64,000 bases of DNA from Acinetobacter pittii ATCC 19004 = CIP 70.29 (GCF_000369045.1 NZ_KB849790.1:1-64000); one strand, 5' to 3'; positions 18,049 to 27,193 are shown, numbered from the stretch's first letter. The notes: generated by a model from the letters alone, not told the origin. A program made the numbers and translations.

Positions 18049-18536
18049 ATATGTTGAATTATCAGCTAGTGGGAAAAACTGATTATGAGTCAGCGGTAGA
18101 GTTTGTGCTTTATACTAGACAGCTTTTATTCCCAGAAATTTATCATGGGCAAGTTCCCAAAGATTTACAAAATTTTGAGCAATATTATGTTCATGATCCA
18201 TTGGGCTGCTTTATTACGGTAAAAGATCAAAACCGCATTATTGGCACCATTGCATATCGAGCTTATGACCATCGTTTTGATTTAAATTTGCCGTCTAATA
18301 CGGTAGAAGTCGTTAAGTTGTTTGTATTGCCTGAATACCGCCGTAAGGGCATCGCAACTCAGCTATGCAACATGTTGTTTAGCCATGCACAAAAGAATGA
18401 AATTACTATTTTGTATTTGCATACTCATCCTTTTTTGCCGGCGGCTGAAGAGTTTTGGACTCTACAAGGTTTTGAGGTTATTCAACGGGAATGGATCGAT
18501 ACCTATGACACCATTCACATGAGTAAATCTTTATAG
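18045..18536 (+). CDS. GNAT-family N-acetyltransferase
   Basis: 163 residues with the acetyl-CoA binding signature VVKLFVLPEYRRKGIATQLCNMLFSHA (motif A, R-x-x-G-x-A) and a C-terminal FWTLQGFEVI strand-helix. Translational coupling to the ATPase gene through ATGA places it as the last gene of the importer operon. It may modify the imported chelate or act independently; the substrate is unknown. The stop overlaps the end of the opposing AraC gene by six bases. Confidence 0.82.
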   Translation: MNMLNYQLVGKTDYESAVEFVLYTRQLLFPEIYHGQVPKDLQNFEQYYVHDPLGCFITVKDQNRIIGTIAYRAYDHRFDLNLPSNTVEVVKLFVLPEYRRKGIATQLCNMLFSHAQKNEITILYLHTHPFLPAAEEFWTLQGFEVIQREWIDTYDTIHMSKSL

Positions 18537-19319
18537 CGCTTTATTATGCGTATGAAATCTTTTTTGAAAATGGGTAGGTGGATGACCCATAATTTTACTG
18601 AACATTGCAGTAAATGCTGCCGAGTGCTCATAGCCCAAACTAAAGGCAATTTCCGTAATTGAGATATTTTCTTTTAACGCATTTAAAGCATAGATGATGC
18701 AGACTCGATTACGCCAAGCCTGAAATGACATGCCCGTTTCTGACTTAAACCAACGATGAAAAGTTCGTTCACTTTTATTATGGACATGTGCCCAATCCTT
18801 AGGGCTGCTATGAATATCGGGATGCTCCATAAACTCAGCACATTGTTTAGATAATAATGTGTTGTGAGGCAATGGAATAAATAGAGGTAGGGCTGGTGCA
18901 GCTTCTAACTCATATAACAATAAATCGATAAGAGCGCCGTCACGGCCTGAATGCTGGTAGTCAATAGGTAGCTGATTAGCCTGAATGAGCAGTTGATGTA
19001 ACAAAGGCGAGACTTGTATAACCTCGCAATAGTTTGCTTGTCTTGGTGCATGGCCCGCTTCTATATACAAACTATAAGTACTGACTTTAGATAGCCATAC
19101 CCGATGTGGTTTACCTGCAGGTATCCATACACCGCTATACGGTAACACGAGCCATTGTCCATCTTCAGTTTCAACTTTCATGAGGCCTTCGGGTGCATAT
19201 AAGAACTGAGCACGACGATGACTATGCGTATCTAACAAGGTATCAGCAGGATAATCTGATCCTAACGCTAGAACCGCTTGCGGTAGATGGTCTACCTCGT
19301 TAATTGGAATATTACGCAT
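18531..19319 (-). CDS. AraC-family transcriptional regulator
   Basis: 262 residues: an N-terminal cupin with a HSHRRAQFLYAPEG metal/ligand motif and a C-terminal double helix-turn-helix (WAHVHNKSERTFHRWFKSETGMSFQAWRNRVCIIYAL then ITEIAFSLGYEHSAAFTAMFSKIMGHPPTHFQKRF). This is the NimR/YdgG-like layout, in which the regulator often controls a divergent membrane transporter. Here the divergent gene is the TauE/SafE permease 97 bases away, which is the probable target. Confidence 0.87.
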   Translation of the reverse strand: MRNIPINEVDHLPQAVLALGSDYPADTLLDTHSHRRAQFLYAPEGLMKVETEDGQWLVLPYSGVWIPAGKPHRVWLSKVSTYSLYIEAGHAPRQANYCEVIQVSPLLHQLLIQANQLPIDYQHSGRDGALIDLLLYELEAAPALPLFIPLPHNTLLSKQCAEFMEHPDIHSSPKDWAHVHNKSERTFHRWFKSETGMSFQAWRNRVCIIYALNALKENISITEIAFSLGYEHSAAFTAMFSKIMGHPPTHFQKRFHTHNKAL

Positions 19320-19416
19320 ATTTTTTGGCTTAAAAAAATAAAAAGATGGCTTTTCTACGTTAGTTTGCCATAGGGCTATTTTATATCATTCCTCTATAAA
19401 CGTGAGGAAGATAATC

Positions 19417-20220
19417 ATGCTATATGAGCTATTTCTATTTGGATTACTTTCAGGCATAACCACTTGGTTATTTGGTTTTGGCGGCGGATTTGTTGCTGTA
19501 CCTTTGCTTTATACAGTCATTATTCAAAAGTGGAGTAATGAAAGTAATATCGGCATACATGCCATGCAAATCGCCGTAGCTACATCAGCTTTTGTCAAGC
19601 TGTGTTCGGCAAGTTTTGCAACCTTCCGACACTATCGTTCTGGGCCGATAGATTGGCAAAAAATCCGCTTTTTATGGGGTGGTATCGCATTTGGTGGAAT
19701 TGTCGGTGCAGTAATGGCCTCATTATTTAATGGAAATTGGCTTCGCTGGATATTTATGGGTTATGTATTCATAACCATTATTGATTGTTATTACCGACCA
19801 GGATTTATGGTGGTATCAGTGCAAAAGCAAAACTATGGTCAGAACAGCGAACTCATTAAAGGGGGAATTATTGGTTGGGTTGCGGCACTTTTAGGTGTAG
19901 GTGGCAGTGTAATGACGGTTCCTTTATTACGGCGGCGGGGTAGTTCTATGGCAGAGGCTGCGGCTATTGCAAACATTCTCACGCTGCCTTTGTCTTTAAC
20001 TGCAACACTGACCTATTGTGTATTGTCACTTTGGCAATCTACACCCAACGGATTTATCGGTCTAATCTGGTTTAAAGCCGCTTTATTCTTGGTGACTGGA
20101 ACATGGATCGGGCTATATTTTTCAGAAAAATTTATTTCAAAACTACCTGATTTATGGCGTGCAAAGTTGTATCCATTACTTTTAATAATAGTTCTACTAG
20201 TCATGCTTTTTGTAAATTAA
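19417..20220 (+). CDS. TauE/SafE-family sulfite/anion exporter
   Basis: 267 residues with about eight membrane helices. The duplicated family motif is visible as FGFGGGFVAVPLLY in the first half and LLGVGGSVMTVPLLRRRG in the second. GAGGAAG at 19404-19410 is the ribosome site for the ATG at 19417, so the GTG at 19402 is not the start. The family moves sulfite, sulfonates or other organic anions. The AraC gene diverges from it and likely controls it. Confidence 0.87.
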   Translation: MLYELFLFGLLSGITTWLFGFGGGFVAVPLLYTVIIQKWSNESNIGIHAMQIAVATSAFVKLCSASFATFRHYRSGPIDWQKIRFLWGGIAFGGIVGAVMASLFNGNWLRWIFMGYVFITIIDCYYRPGFMVVSVQKQNYGQNSELIKGGIIGWVAALLGVGGSVMTVPLLRRRGSSMAEAAAIANILTLPLSLTATLTYCVLSLWQSTPNGFIGLIWFKAALFLVTGTWIGLYFSEKFISKLPDLWRAKLYPLLLIIVLLVMLFVN

Positions 20221-20338
20221 TTTTTTATTTCAATTAATTGAAGAATAATTTCTCTGAAATATCGAATCACTAAATGCTCTAAAACTGTAAATTTTATGTC
20301 TTAAAGGGCTTTGAAAAAAGTTTGAAAATTAGACTTGC

Positions 20339-20369
20339 AATATATAGTGGCTTTATGCCACTATATATT
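20339..20369. promoter_or_regulatory. 13-base perfect inverted repeat upstream of the NAD salvage operon (probable NrtR operator)
   Basis: Arms AATATATAGTGGC and GCCACTATATATT, separated by TTTAT, lie 33 bases before the PRPP synthetase start and overlap a plausible -10 region (TTGAAA at 20322 upstream). The operon ends in a Nudix-type NrtR regulator, which in other bacteria represses NAD salvage genes from such a palindrome. The pairing is inferred. A stem-loop in the mRNA is the alternative. Confidence 0.6.
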
Positions 20370-20401
20370 CATCGAAGGTCATCAGACAAAAAGAGGATGA
20401 T

Positions 20402-21286
20402 ATGGCTATCCAGCTTTTAGATGCGGCAAGAAATGAGATTCCAGTGAAATTCACGCAGTTTTCTGGTGGCGAGCGTCATGTTCAAATTGATGAGACAACC
20501 TTAGGTTCACTATCTGGCAAGGTATTGGTCCGTGCAAAGATGGCCTCAAGTTACGATGTGATGGACTATTTACTACTTGAAAATATATTGTTGACTCAGG
20601 GTTTAACCATTGACCTAGAAATTCCGTATTTTCCATATGCACGTCAGGACCGTATTTGTGCAGTAGGCCAAGCGTTCTCACTTGATGTGATGACCAAGTT
20701 ACTCAACATCAATGCAGACAAAAAAGCGGGCAAACAAGGCAAGGTGACTGTTTGGGACTGCCATAGTGAAGTAACAACAGCATTACTTGCTGCCAATACT
20801 TCTTTTAGTGAAGTTGTAAACATCAGTTCAGTCGACATCATCGCAAAGAGTGAAGCGCTAAGCACATTATTAAAAGATGAAAAAACAGTGCTGATTTGCC
20901 CAGACAAAGGCGCGAAAGCACGTACACAAATGGTTGCAGATGCTTCTAATGGCGAGCGCAAACAACCCATCACTATTGTTCAGTGTGATAAAAAACGTGA
21001 CCCAGTGACTGGCAAAATTTTGGGTACACATGTACATGCGACTGATTTATCAGGCCTCACAGCGGTCATTACCGATGATATTTGTGACGGCGGTGCAACC
21101 TTTATTGGTATTGCCAAAGAACTGCGTCGTCTCAATTGCACTAAGGTCGTTCTATATGTGACCCACGGTATTTTTAGTAAAGGAATAGAGGTTTTTGATG
21201 GGCTGCTTGACCAGCTATTTACCTCGGACAGCTTTTCACAACAACCATCAGACAAAATTTCAGTAATTGCTTTTGCAGCAGAATAA
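20402..21286 (+). CDS. ribose-phosphate pyrophosphokinase-like protein of NAD salvage
   Basis: 294 residues, slightly shorter than housekeeping Prs (about 315). It keeps the PRPP synthetase framework: YFPYARQDR (ATP loop), DCHSEVT and the PRPP-binding VITDDICDGGATFIGIAKEL. The second half of the usual flexible and regulatory parts is reduced. It would make PRPP from ribose 5-phosphate and ATP. PRPP is the co-substrate of the NadV enzyme encoded 12 bases downstream, so this is a dedicated PRPP supplier rather than the essential prs. Confidence 0.88.
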   Translation: MAIQLLDAARNEIPVKFTQFSGGERHVQIDETTLGSLSGKVLVRAKMASSYDVMDYLLLENILLTQGLTIDLEIPYFPYARQDRICAVGQAFSLDVMTKLLNINADKKAGKQGKVTVWDCHSEVTTALLAANTSFSEVVNISSVDIIAKSEALSTLLKDEKTVLICPDKGAKARTQMVADASNGERKQPITIVQCDKKRDPVTGKILGTHVHATDLSGLTAVITDDICDGGATFIGIAKELRRLNCTKVVLYVTHGIFSKGIEVFDGLLDQLFTSDSFSQQPSDKISVIAFAAE

Positions 21287-21297
21287 AGAGAACAAAG

Positions 21298-22791
21298 ATG
21301 ACGATTAAACTTAATCCATTAAACGCTATCGATTTTTATAAAGCCGATCACAGACGTCAGTATCCAGCAGGTACAGAGTACGTATACGCAAACTTTACGC
21401 CGCGTTCATCTCGGCTCGCCAAGATGTTACCTGACTTCGACGATAAAGTTGTGTTCTTTGGACTTCAGGGTTTTATCAAACACTTTTTAATCGATACATG
21501 GAATGAAGGCTTTTTCAAACAACCTAAAGACAAGGTAGTGGCAGCATATAAACGCCGTATGGATAGCTCATTAGGTGAAGGTGCTGTACCTGTTGATCAC
21601 ATTGAAGCGTTACACGACTTGGGTTATTTACCATTGCGCATTAAAGCATTGCCAGAAGGTAGCCGCGTCAATATGCGTGTACCTGTACTTACCGTGATTA
21701 ACACTGACCCGCGTTTCTTTTGGTTAACTAACTATATTGAAACCGTATTAAGTGCTGAGCTTTGGAAAAGCTGTACTACGGCCACAATTGCCTATGAATA
21801 CAAACGCTTATTAACACAATATGCCGTAAAAACTGGCGCACCACTCGATTTTGTGCCTGTGCAAGGACACGATTTTAGTAGCCGTGGCATGAGTGGAGTT
21901 TATGATGCTGCTCAGTCTGGTGTGGGTCACTTAACCAGTTTTATTGGAACAGACTCGGTTGCTTCAATCGACTATGCCGAAGAATATTACAATGCAACAG
22001 GTGTTGTTGGGGTATCTGTACCAGCGACCGAACACAGTGTGATGTGTATGGGTACAGAAGACAGTGAGCTAGAAACATTTAAGCGTTTAATCTGTGAGCT
22101 TTATCCGTCGGGTGTTGTCAGTATTGTGTCTGATACTTGGGACTTTTGGCGAGTGATTACCGAGTTTACAGTGGCTTTAAAATCTGAAATTTTGGCAAGA
22201 CAACCGAATGCTTTAGGTTTGGCTAAATTAGTTTTCCGTCCTGACTCTGGTGATCCTGTCAAAATTATTTGTGGTGACCCAGACGCCGAAGTCGGCAGCC
22301 CAGCTTATAAAGGCGCGGTTGAATGTTTATGGGAAGTGTTTGGCGGTACAACCACAGACCAAGGCTATAAAGTATTGAATGAGCGTGTCGGTTTAATTTA
22401 CGGTGACTCAATTACCCTAGATCGCGCACAGCGTATTTTAGAAGGACTTGAAGCCAAAGGCTTTGCTTCAAACAACTTGGTGTTTGGTATAGGTAGCTTT
22501 ACCTATAACTACTTAACTCGCGACACCTTTGGGTTTGCTGTTAAAGCGACTTGGGGGCAGGTAAATGGTGTAGGCCGAGAGTTGTTTAAAGACCCAATTA
22601 CTGACTCAGGTGTGAAAAAATCTGCGAAAGGTCTATTACGCATTGAAGAAAGTGAAAATGGTTTTACCTTGTTTGATGAGCAAACAGCCGAACAAGAACA
22701 AGGCGGAGCACTAAAAACTGTCTTTGAAAATGGTAAACTTCAATATGAGTGTACTTTGGATCAAATACGTGAGCGTTTATCCATCGCATAA
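21298..22791 (+). CDS. nadV: nicotinamide phosphoribosyltransferase
   Basis: 497 residues, the size of NadV/NAMPT. Features include the N-terminal INFYKADHRRQYPAGTEYVYANFTPR-like segment (here NAIDFYKADHRRQYP), SVPATEHSVM, VSIVSDTWDFW and the phosphate-binding VFRPDSGDPVKII. It joins nicotinamide and PRPP to form nicotinamide mononucleotide for NAD synthesis. It lies between the PRPP synthetase gene and nrtR, and a terminator-like hairpin follows the stop. Confidence 0.94.
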   Translation: MTIKLNPLNAIDFYKADHRRQYPAGTEYVYANFTPRSSRLAKMLPDFDDKVVFFGLQGFIKHFLIDTWNEGFFKQPKDKVVAAYKRRMDSSLGEGAVPVDHIEALHDLGYLPLRIKALPEGSRVNMRVPVLTVINTDPRFFWLTNYIETVLSAELWKSCTTATIAYEYKRLLTQYAVKTGAPLDFVPVQGHDFSSRGMSGVYDAAQSGVGHLTSFIGTDSVASIDYAEEYYNATGVVGVSVPATEHSVMCMGTEDSELETFKRLICELYPSGVVSIVSDTWDFWRVITEFTVALKSEILARQPNALGLAKLVFRPDSGDPVKIICGDPDAEVGSPAYKGAVECLWEVFGGTTTDQGYKVLNERVGLIYGDSITLDRAQRILEGLEAKGFASNNLVFGIGSFTYNYLTRDTFGFAVKATWGQVNGVGRELFKDPITDSGVKKSAKGLLRIEESENGFTLFDEQTAEQEQGGALKTVFENGKLQYECTLDQIRERLSIA

Positions 22792-22800
22792 CTGAGTTTA

Positions 22801-22835
22801 GATGAGCCGTTGCATGAGTATCGGCTCATCATTTT
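22801..22835 (+). terminator. terminator-like hairpin between nadV and nrtR
   Basis: GATGAGCCG, 12-base loop, CGGCTCATC, then ATTTTTATT. The nine-base stem and T-rich tail suggest partial termination, which would lower nrtR expression relative to nadV. It also argues against an nrtR start at 22810 inside the hairpin. Confidence 0.65.
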
Positions 22836-22851
22836 TATTGAGAGGCTGAAC

Positions 22852-23619
22852 GTGACTATTCAAACTGAACAAGAATTCCTTGCCAGTTATGATCGCCGAG
22901 ATTATGACGCACCTTTACTCACGGTCGATATGGCTATTTTCTCGGTATTTAATGGTCAGTTGCAGGTACTACTCATTAAGCGCCCAAACTTTCCAGCCAA
23001 AGACCAGTGGGCTTTACCCGGCGGTTTTGCTGATTTAACCCATGACCAAGATTTGATGGCCACGGCTTATCGTAAGCTGGTCGAAAAAACAGGAATTAGT
23101 TCACCTTACTTGGAACAAGTTGCCTCTGTGGGCAATGCCAAACGTGACCCGCGTGGCTGGGCAGTAACCATTTTGTATTTTGCTTTAATTGATTTTAATG
23201 CCTATCAACACCAAGCTTTGGCTGAGTACAGCGAATGGGTGCCTGTAACAAAAGCACAAGATTTAGCATTAGCGTTTGATCATAATGAGTTGCTTAACTT
23301 GGCATTAGAGCGCTTAACCAATAAAACCCGCTATACCGCATTGCCAGCCAGTCTAATGCCCGAGTTATTTACGCTAACTGAGCTACAAACTATTTATGAA
23401 ATTATTCTTGGCCAATCGTTAGATAAAAAAGCGTTTAGACGCCGTATGATAGAGGCAGGTGCAGTTGAAGAAACTAACCAAAGTAAAATTGTGGGCAAAC
23501 GACCAGCTCAGCTTTATCGCTATGCACTCGATTCTTTCGATTTTATATTTCCTCGCTCACTCGAATTACCTAGAAATAAAGAGGGTGAAGATAAGCAAAA
23601 CAATGAGCTTTCTGACTAG
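22852..23619 (+). CDS. nrtR: NrtR, Nudix-fold regulator of NAD metabolism
   Basis: 255 residues from a GTG start with AGAGG at 22841-22845, six bases upstream. The N-terminal Nudix-like domain includes LLIKRPNFPAKDQWALPGGFADL. The Nudix box is degenerate (DLMATAYRKLVEKTGI lacks the full catalytic REx2EExG pattern), as in ADP-ribose-sensing NrtR. The C-terminal winged helix runs about FTLTELQTIYEIILGQSLDKKAFRRRMIEAG. It probably represses this operon through the inverted repeat at 20339 and releases it on ligand binding. Confidence 0.9.
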   Translation: MTIQTEQEFLASYDRRDYDAPLLTVDMAIFSVFNGQLQVLLIKRPNFPAKDQWALPGGFADLTHDQDLMATAYRKLVEKTGISSPYLEQVASVGNAKRDPRGWAVTILYFALIDFNAYQHQALAEYSEWVPVTKAQDLALAFDHNELLNLALERLTNKTRYTALPASLMPELFTLTELQTIYEIILGQSLDKKAFRRRMIEAGAVEETNQSKIVGKRPAQLYRYALDSFDFIFPRSLELPRNKEGEDKQNNELSD

Positions 23620-23691
23620 CGCATCTTGATGCACTTTGATTTATAATGCCGCGCTTATGATTGATGTCATGTTTTGATAAGCACTTTGCCT

Positions 23692-25086
23692 ATGTCACAC
23701 GTTTCTCCCTGCTTCCAACAAAATCAGTTCTTTGTGTTGGTGGAGTATCTCACTTCACTGCATGAAATTTATCCTGTAAGACATGAGTTTGCAGGATATC
23801 CGGCTGCAATGACATTGGCAGATCGTGTACATTCAGATCATGATATTGCGCCGCTTGAAGCCAGCAAAAGTTATCCTGACTCAATAGAGAAAGTCTTACA
23901 CTTTTCAGGTAAGGCCCGAGACATACAAGACTTTGAGCGCTTTTTAGAACAAGCTCAAGCAGCCAATATTCAAAACTTGTTATTGCTTACAGGCGATAAA
24001 CTCAAAGAACACCATAATGGGCGAGATGGACAGCCGCGTAGTCGTTACCTAGAGTCGGTAAACGCGGTAATGGCTGCTAAGCAACACGGCGGGTTTCGTA
24101 TTGGGGTTGCTTTTAACCCATTTAAATATGTCGAAGCTGAGCGGGATGCACAGTACTTAAAACTGCATAAGAAGATTAAAGCAGGCGCTGATTTTATCAT
24201 TACCCAATTAGGTTATGACATTGAAGCCTTAAAACAAGCCAAATCATTTTTAACAAAGAACAATTATTCGCAGCAAATACTGGCTTGTGTAATGCCTCTG
24301 ACTTTAGGCCGAGCCAATTTTATGGTGAAGCATAAAGTCGCTGGTATTGTAATTACGCCACACATGTTAAAAGTCTTGGCAGATGAAAAACAGGCAGGGC
24401 ATACAGACCGTGTTTATTTGCGCTGTGCTTTACAGATTTTAATATGTAAACATGTAGGATTTTCTGGAATTCACTTATCCGCTTGCCATAAGCCAGAAGA
24501 GCAAATGCTACTTGAGAGCTACATTGAGCAATACAGACATTTGGAGCTTAAAGCTTTAGAAGAGCTTTGGAATTCACTTTGGCAAGTCACGTCAGGCAAA
24601 GAGTTTTCGCCTGAAATTTCGCGTTTTTCACGTCAACCAACCTCTAAACAATTAATTAAATATCGTCAGCTACATGTTATGCATGAAGCAATGTTTGGAT
24701 CAAAAATCGCTAAAGGCGTCGGACGTTTTATTTTCAAAGCATCTTTTTGGGAAAACGCTTTGATCGTCAAACTCTTACTTAAAACAGAAGTGCTGAGTAA
24801 ACATAGCCTAGTGGGCTGTGAAAGCTGTGGCCAGTGTCGTTTAAGTGATACCTTATATATTTGCCCTGAAACGTGTCCAAAAGGTTTAGCCAATGGGCCT
24901 TGTGGCGGTACAACTTTAGACCGCTGTGAATTTGGTGACCGTGAATGTATTCATTCCGTTAAAGCAAGACTTGCAAAAGCAGTTGAACAAACTGAAATAT
25001 TAAAAGAGAAATTGATTCCAACTGTGCCTCTTGAAACCAGAGGAACCAGTTCTTGGAAAAATTGGTATTTAGCGACTGAGGCTTAA
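23692..25086 (+). CDS. methylenetetrahydrofolate reductase-like protein with Cys-rich C-terminal domain
   Basis: About 464 residues. The first ~300 resemble a MetF TIM barrel: EFAGYPAAMTLADRVHSDHDIAPLEA, LLLTGDKLKEHHNG, ADFIITQLGYDIE. The C-terminal part contains nine or more cysteines (SCGQCRLSDTLYICPETCPKGL, then GPCGGTTLDRCEFGDRECI), matching the MTHFR_C/MetV-type domain associated with redox partners. MetF proper uses FAD and NADH; this fused form may use another electron donor. It stands 70 bases after nrtR with its own start ATG at 23692. The substrate is inferred from the fold only. Confidence 0.8.
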   Translation: MSHVSPCFQQNQFFVLVEYLTSLHEIYPVRHEFAGYPAAMTLADRVHSDHDIAPLEASKSYPDSIEKVLHFSGKARDIQDFERFLEQAQAANIQNLLLLTGDKLKEHHNGRDGQPRSRYLESVNAVMAAKQHGGFRIGVAFNPFKYVEAERDAQYLKLHKKIKAGADFIITQLGYDIEALKQAKSFLTKNNYSQQILACVMPLTLGRANFMVKHKVAGIVITPHMLKVLADEKQAGHTDRVYLRCALQILICKHVGFSGIHLSACHKPEEQMLLESYIEQYRHLELKALEELWNSLWQVTSGKEFSPEISRFSRQPTSKQLIKYRQLHVMHEAMFGSKIAKGVGRFIFKASFWENALIVKLLLKTEVLSKHSLVGCESCGQCRLSDTLYICPETCPKGLANGPCGGTTLDRCEFGDRECIHSVKARLAKAVEQTEILKEKLIPTVPLETRGTSSWKNWYLATEA

Positions 25087-25254
25087 GTTTTGTATTAACC
25101 GTTGATTTGATCATGCTAAAAAAATCAAATGATATGCTAAAGCACGGCGATAATTTAAAAATAACAATTGTTTGCCTTAATTATGTCCAATCAAAACGGC
25201 TATCGAGGAGTATACTTAAAGCAAATCTTTTGCGTTAAAGGAAAGGCTGTCTCA

Positions 25255-25377
25255 ATGAAAAAATTGGTTGCTGTACTTACTGTAATTGTTGTTTTAACTG
25301 GATGCGTTTACGACCCTGTTAATTACAACAAAATACACGACCAAGAGTTCCAAGATCACCTCAGGCAAAACGGTTAG
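25255..25377 (+). CDS. very small predicted lipoprotein
   Basis: 40 residues beginning MKKLVAVLTVIVVLTGCVYD. The signal peptide and lipobox (LTGC) leave a mature peptide of only about 24 residues. An AAAGG ribosome site lies eight bases before the ATG, which decides this start over longer in-frame alternatives. A strong terminator follows, so it is a single-gene unit. Function unknown; size and type recall entericidin-like small lipoproteins, without sequence proof. Confidence 0.7.
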   Translation: MKKLVAVLTVIVVLTGCVYDPVNYNKIHDQEFQDHLRQNG

Positions 25378-25383
25378 TAATAA

Positions 25384-25408
25384 AAAGCCCACTCAATGAG
25401 TGGGTTTT
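25384..25408 (+). terminator. rho-independent terminator after the small lipoprotein gene
   Basis: CCCACTC, AAT loop, GAGTGGG, then TTTT, with A-run upstream. Confidence 0.8.
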
Positions 25409-26101
25409 CATTTGAAATAACTTTAGAAGAAATTTTTAAGGGTTTATATAAGTAAAAGATCACTTAAACCACTATTTTTAAAGGTTTGTTCGACTTTTAA
25501 ATAAAGAGTTTGAAATTATTTTTATCTGGAAAATATAAGTTATTTTAGTTATCAGGATGGCTTATTTATCAAAAATATCGTTTATTTGTTTTATGGATAT
25601 TGTTATTTTTGAAAAATATAATATTTATAACTTATATATATTTTATATTTATAAGTATAACAACTTTGATTGTTAACTCATTTTTAAATTAAATATTGTT
25701 TTAATTAATAATACTTAATGATTACATAATAAAACTTATTCTTAATATTAGTGAAATAAATCACTCTATTCAAACATATATCTCTATTTGTTACTATTCT
25801 TATAAATTATTTATTAACAAATACTTATCTTTGTTTTTTTGAGATTTTTTTAACCAAAAATCTCCACAAATTAGAATTACATAATTTTTTAATATAGTTT
25901 ATATAATATGTTTTATTGACATAAATAGAAAAAATATCTGGCAAATAGGTCAATGATATTTAATTCACTTAAGAACCATAATTTGCACCAAATTTTACGC
26001 TGTCACGATTCATTGAATAAAACCAAGTGAAAAGTTACGTAAAAAAGAAACCAATAATTTTATTGGCTTAAATAAAAAATCGAATATTACAAATAAGCGG
26101 A
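25409..26101. other. AT-rich non-coding region before the GH3/exporter cluster
   Basis: About 690 bases, extremely A+T-rich between 25480 and 25980, with no credible gene on either strand. It presumably contains the promoter of the export/biosynthesis cluster. Such AT-rich upstream DNA is a typical H-NS target. No operator palindrome stood out. Confidence 0.5.
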
Positions 26102-26107
26102 ATGAAT

Positions 26108-27169
26108 ATGGATAACGTAGCTCAGCTAGAAACTGATACTAATTTCCAAAGCCGAAAGAAAATAACCTGGGGTGTTTTTAGTGTCCTACTGTTATTTTTA
26201 TTTGCTGGCATATTATATTATTTTTTTGTATATCGTTTCTATCAATCTACAGATAATGCTTATGTGCAAGCCGATGTCACTTGGGTGATGCCAAAGATTT
26301 CGGGCGAAGTAATGGAGTTATTAATTAACGATAATCAGGTAGTAAAAAAAGGGGAAACTTTAGCGGTATTAGACCATCGTGATTATCAAGCTCGTTATGA
26401 CCAAGCCCGTTCTGTGGTCAGTTTAAAAGAAGCCGCACTGGGCGTACAACAACAAAATGAAAAGTCTGCCAAGTCTTCAATTATTGAAGCTAATAGTGGT
26501 GTAGTGGCAGCACAAGCTGATTTAACTCGTTTAAGAAAAGAGTTTGAGCGTTATCAAGATTTATTAAAAGATGGGGTGATTACCCGACAAAACTTTGAAG
26601 GGGTTCAGTCTCAATATTTAACGGCTCAAGCTCAACTCAGCAAAGCGCAAGCCGCCGTAAATGCGGCAGAAGCTCAGTTGGGGAGTTTACAAGCGAGTCG
26701 AGCACAGCTTCTAGCAGATATTCAAAGTGCAAATGCAAACTTAAACCTGTATCAGGTCGATTTGGCTTCATCAAAAGTGGTCAGTCCTGTAAACGGTAAA
26801 ATCGGTAGCCTTGCAATCCAGAAAGGCTCACGTGTTTCTCCGCAAACCCGCTTAATGGCGATCATTCCTGAAAATAGCTTGTATGTACAAGCCAACTTCA
26901 AAGAAACCCAAATTGAAAAAATGCATATTGGTCAGAAAGTTAAATTAAAACTTGATGCCTACCCAAGCCTGACCTATACCGGAAAAATTGAGAGCTTTTC
27001 ACCAGCTTCAGGCGCGACTTTCTCACTTATGCCACCAGACAATGCCGCAGGCAACTTTAACAAGGTTGTTCAGCGTATTCCTGTGCGTATTGCCATAGAT
27101 TCAAGCCCACATATTGATTTGATAAAACCCGGAATGTCGGTGAGTGCCACCGTTGACCTAAGAACTTAA
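26108..27169 (+). CDS. HlyD/EmrA-family efflux adaptor of the GH3-linked export cluster
   Basis: 353 residues from the ATG at 26108 (ATG at 26102 also possible; the purine-rich AAGCGGA at 26095-26101 fits 26108 better). One membrane helix (about residues 20-43), then lipoyl half YQSTDNAYVQADVTWVMPKISGEV, a coiled-coil hairpin, the second half VVSPVNGKIGSLAIQKGSRVS and a barrel ending IKPGMSVSATVDL. It links the DHA2 transporter 24 bases downstream to an outer-membrane channel, probably the TolC-like protein encoded four genes on. Confidence 0.88.
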   Translation: MDNVAQLETDTNFQSRKKITWGVFSVLLLFLFAGILYYFFVYRFYQSTDNAYVQADVTWVMPKISGEVMELLINDNQVVKKGETLAVLDHRDYQARYDQARSVVSLKEAALGVQQQNEKSAKSSIIEANSGVVAAQADLTRLRKEFERYQDLLKDGVITRQNFEGVQSQYLTAQAQLSKAQAAVNAAEAQLGSLQASRAQLLADIQSANANLNLYQVDLASSKVVSPVNGKIGSLAIQKGSRVSPQTRLMAIIPENSLYVQANFKETQIEKMHIGQKVKLKLDAYPSLTYTGKIESFSPASGATFSLMPPDNAAGNFNKVVQRIPVRIAIDSSPHIDLIKPGMSVSATVDLRT

Positions 27170-27193
27170 TAATAAAATTTTAGGTAATAACCA

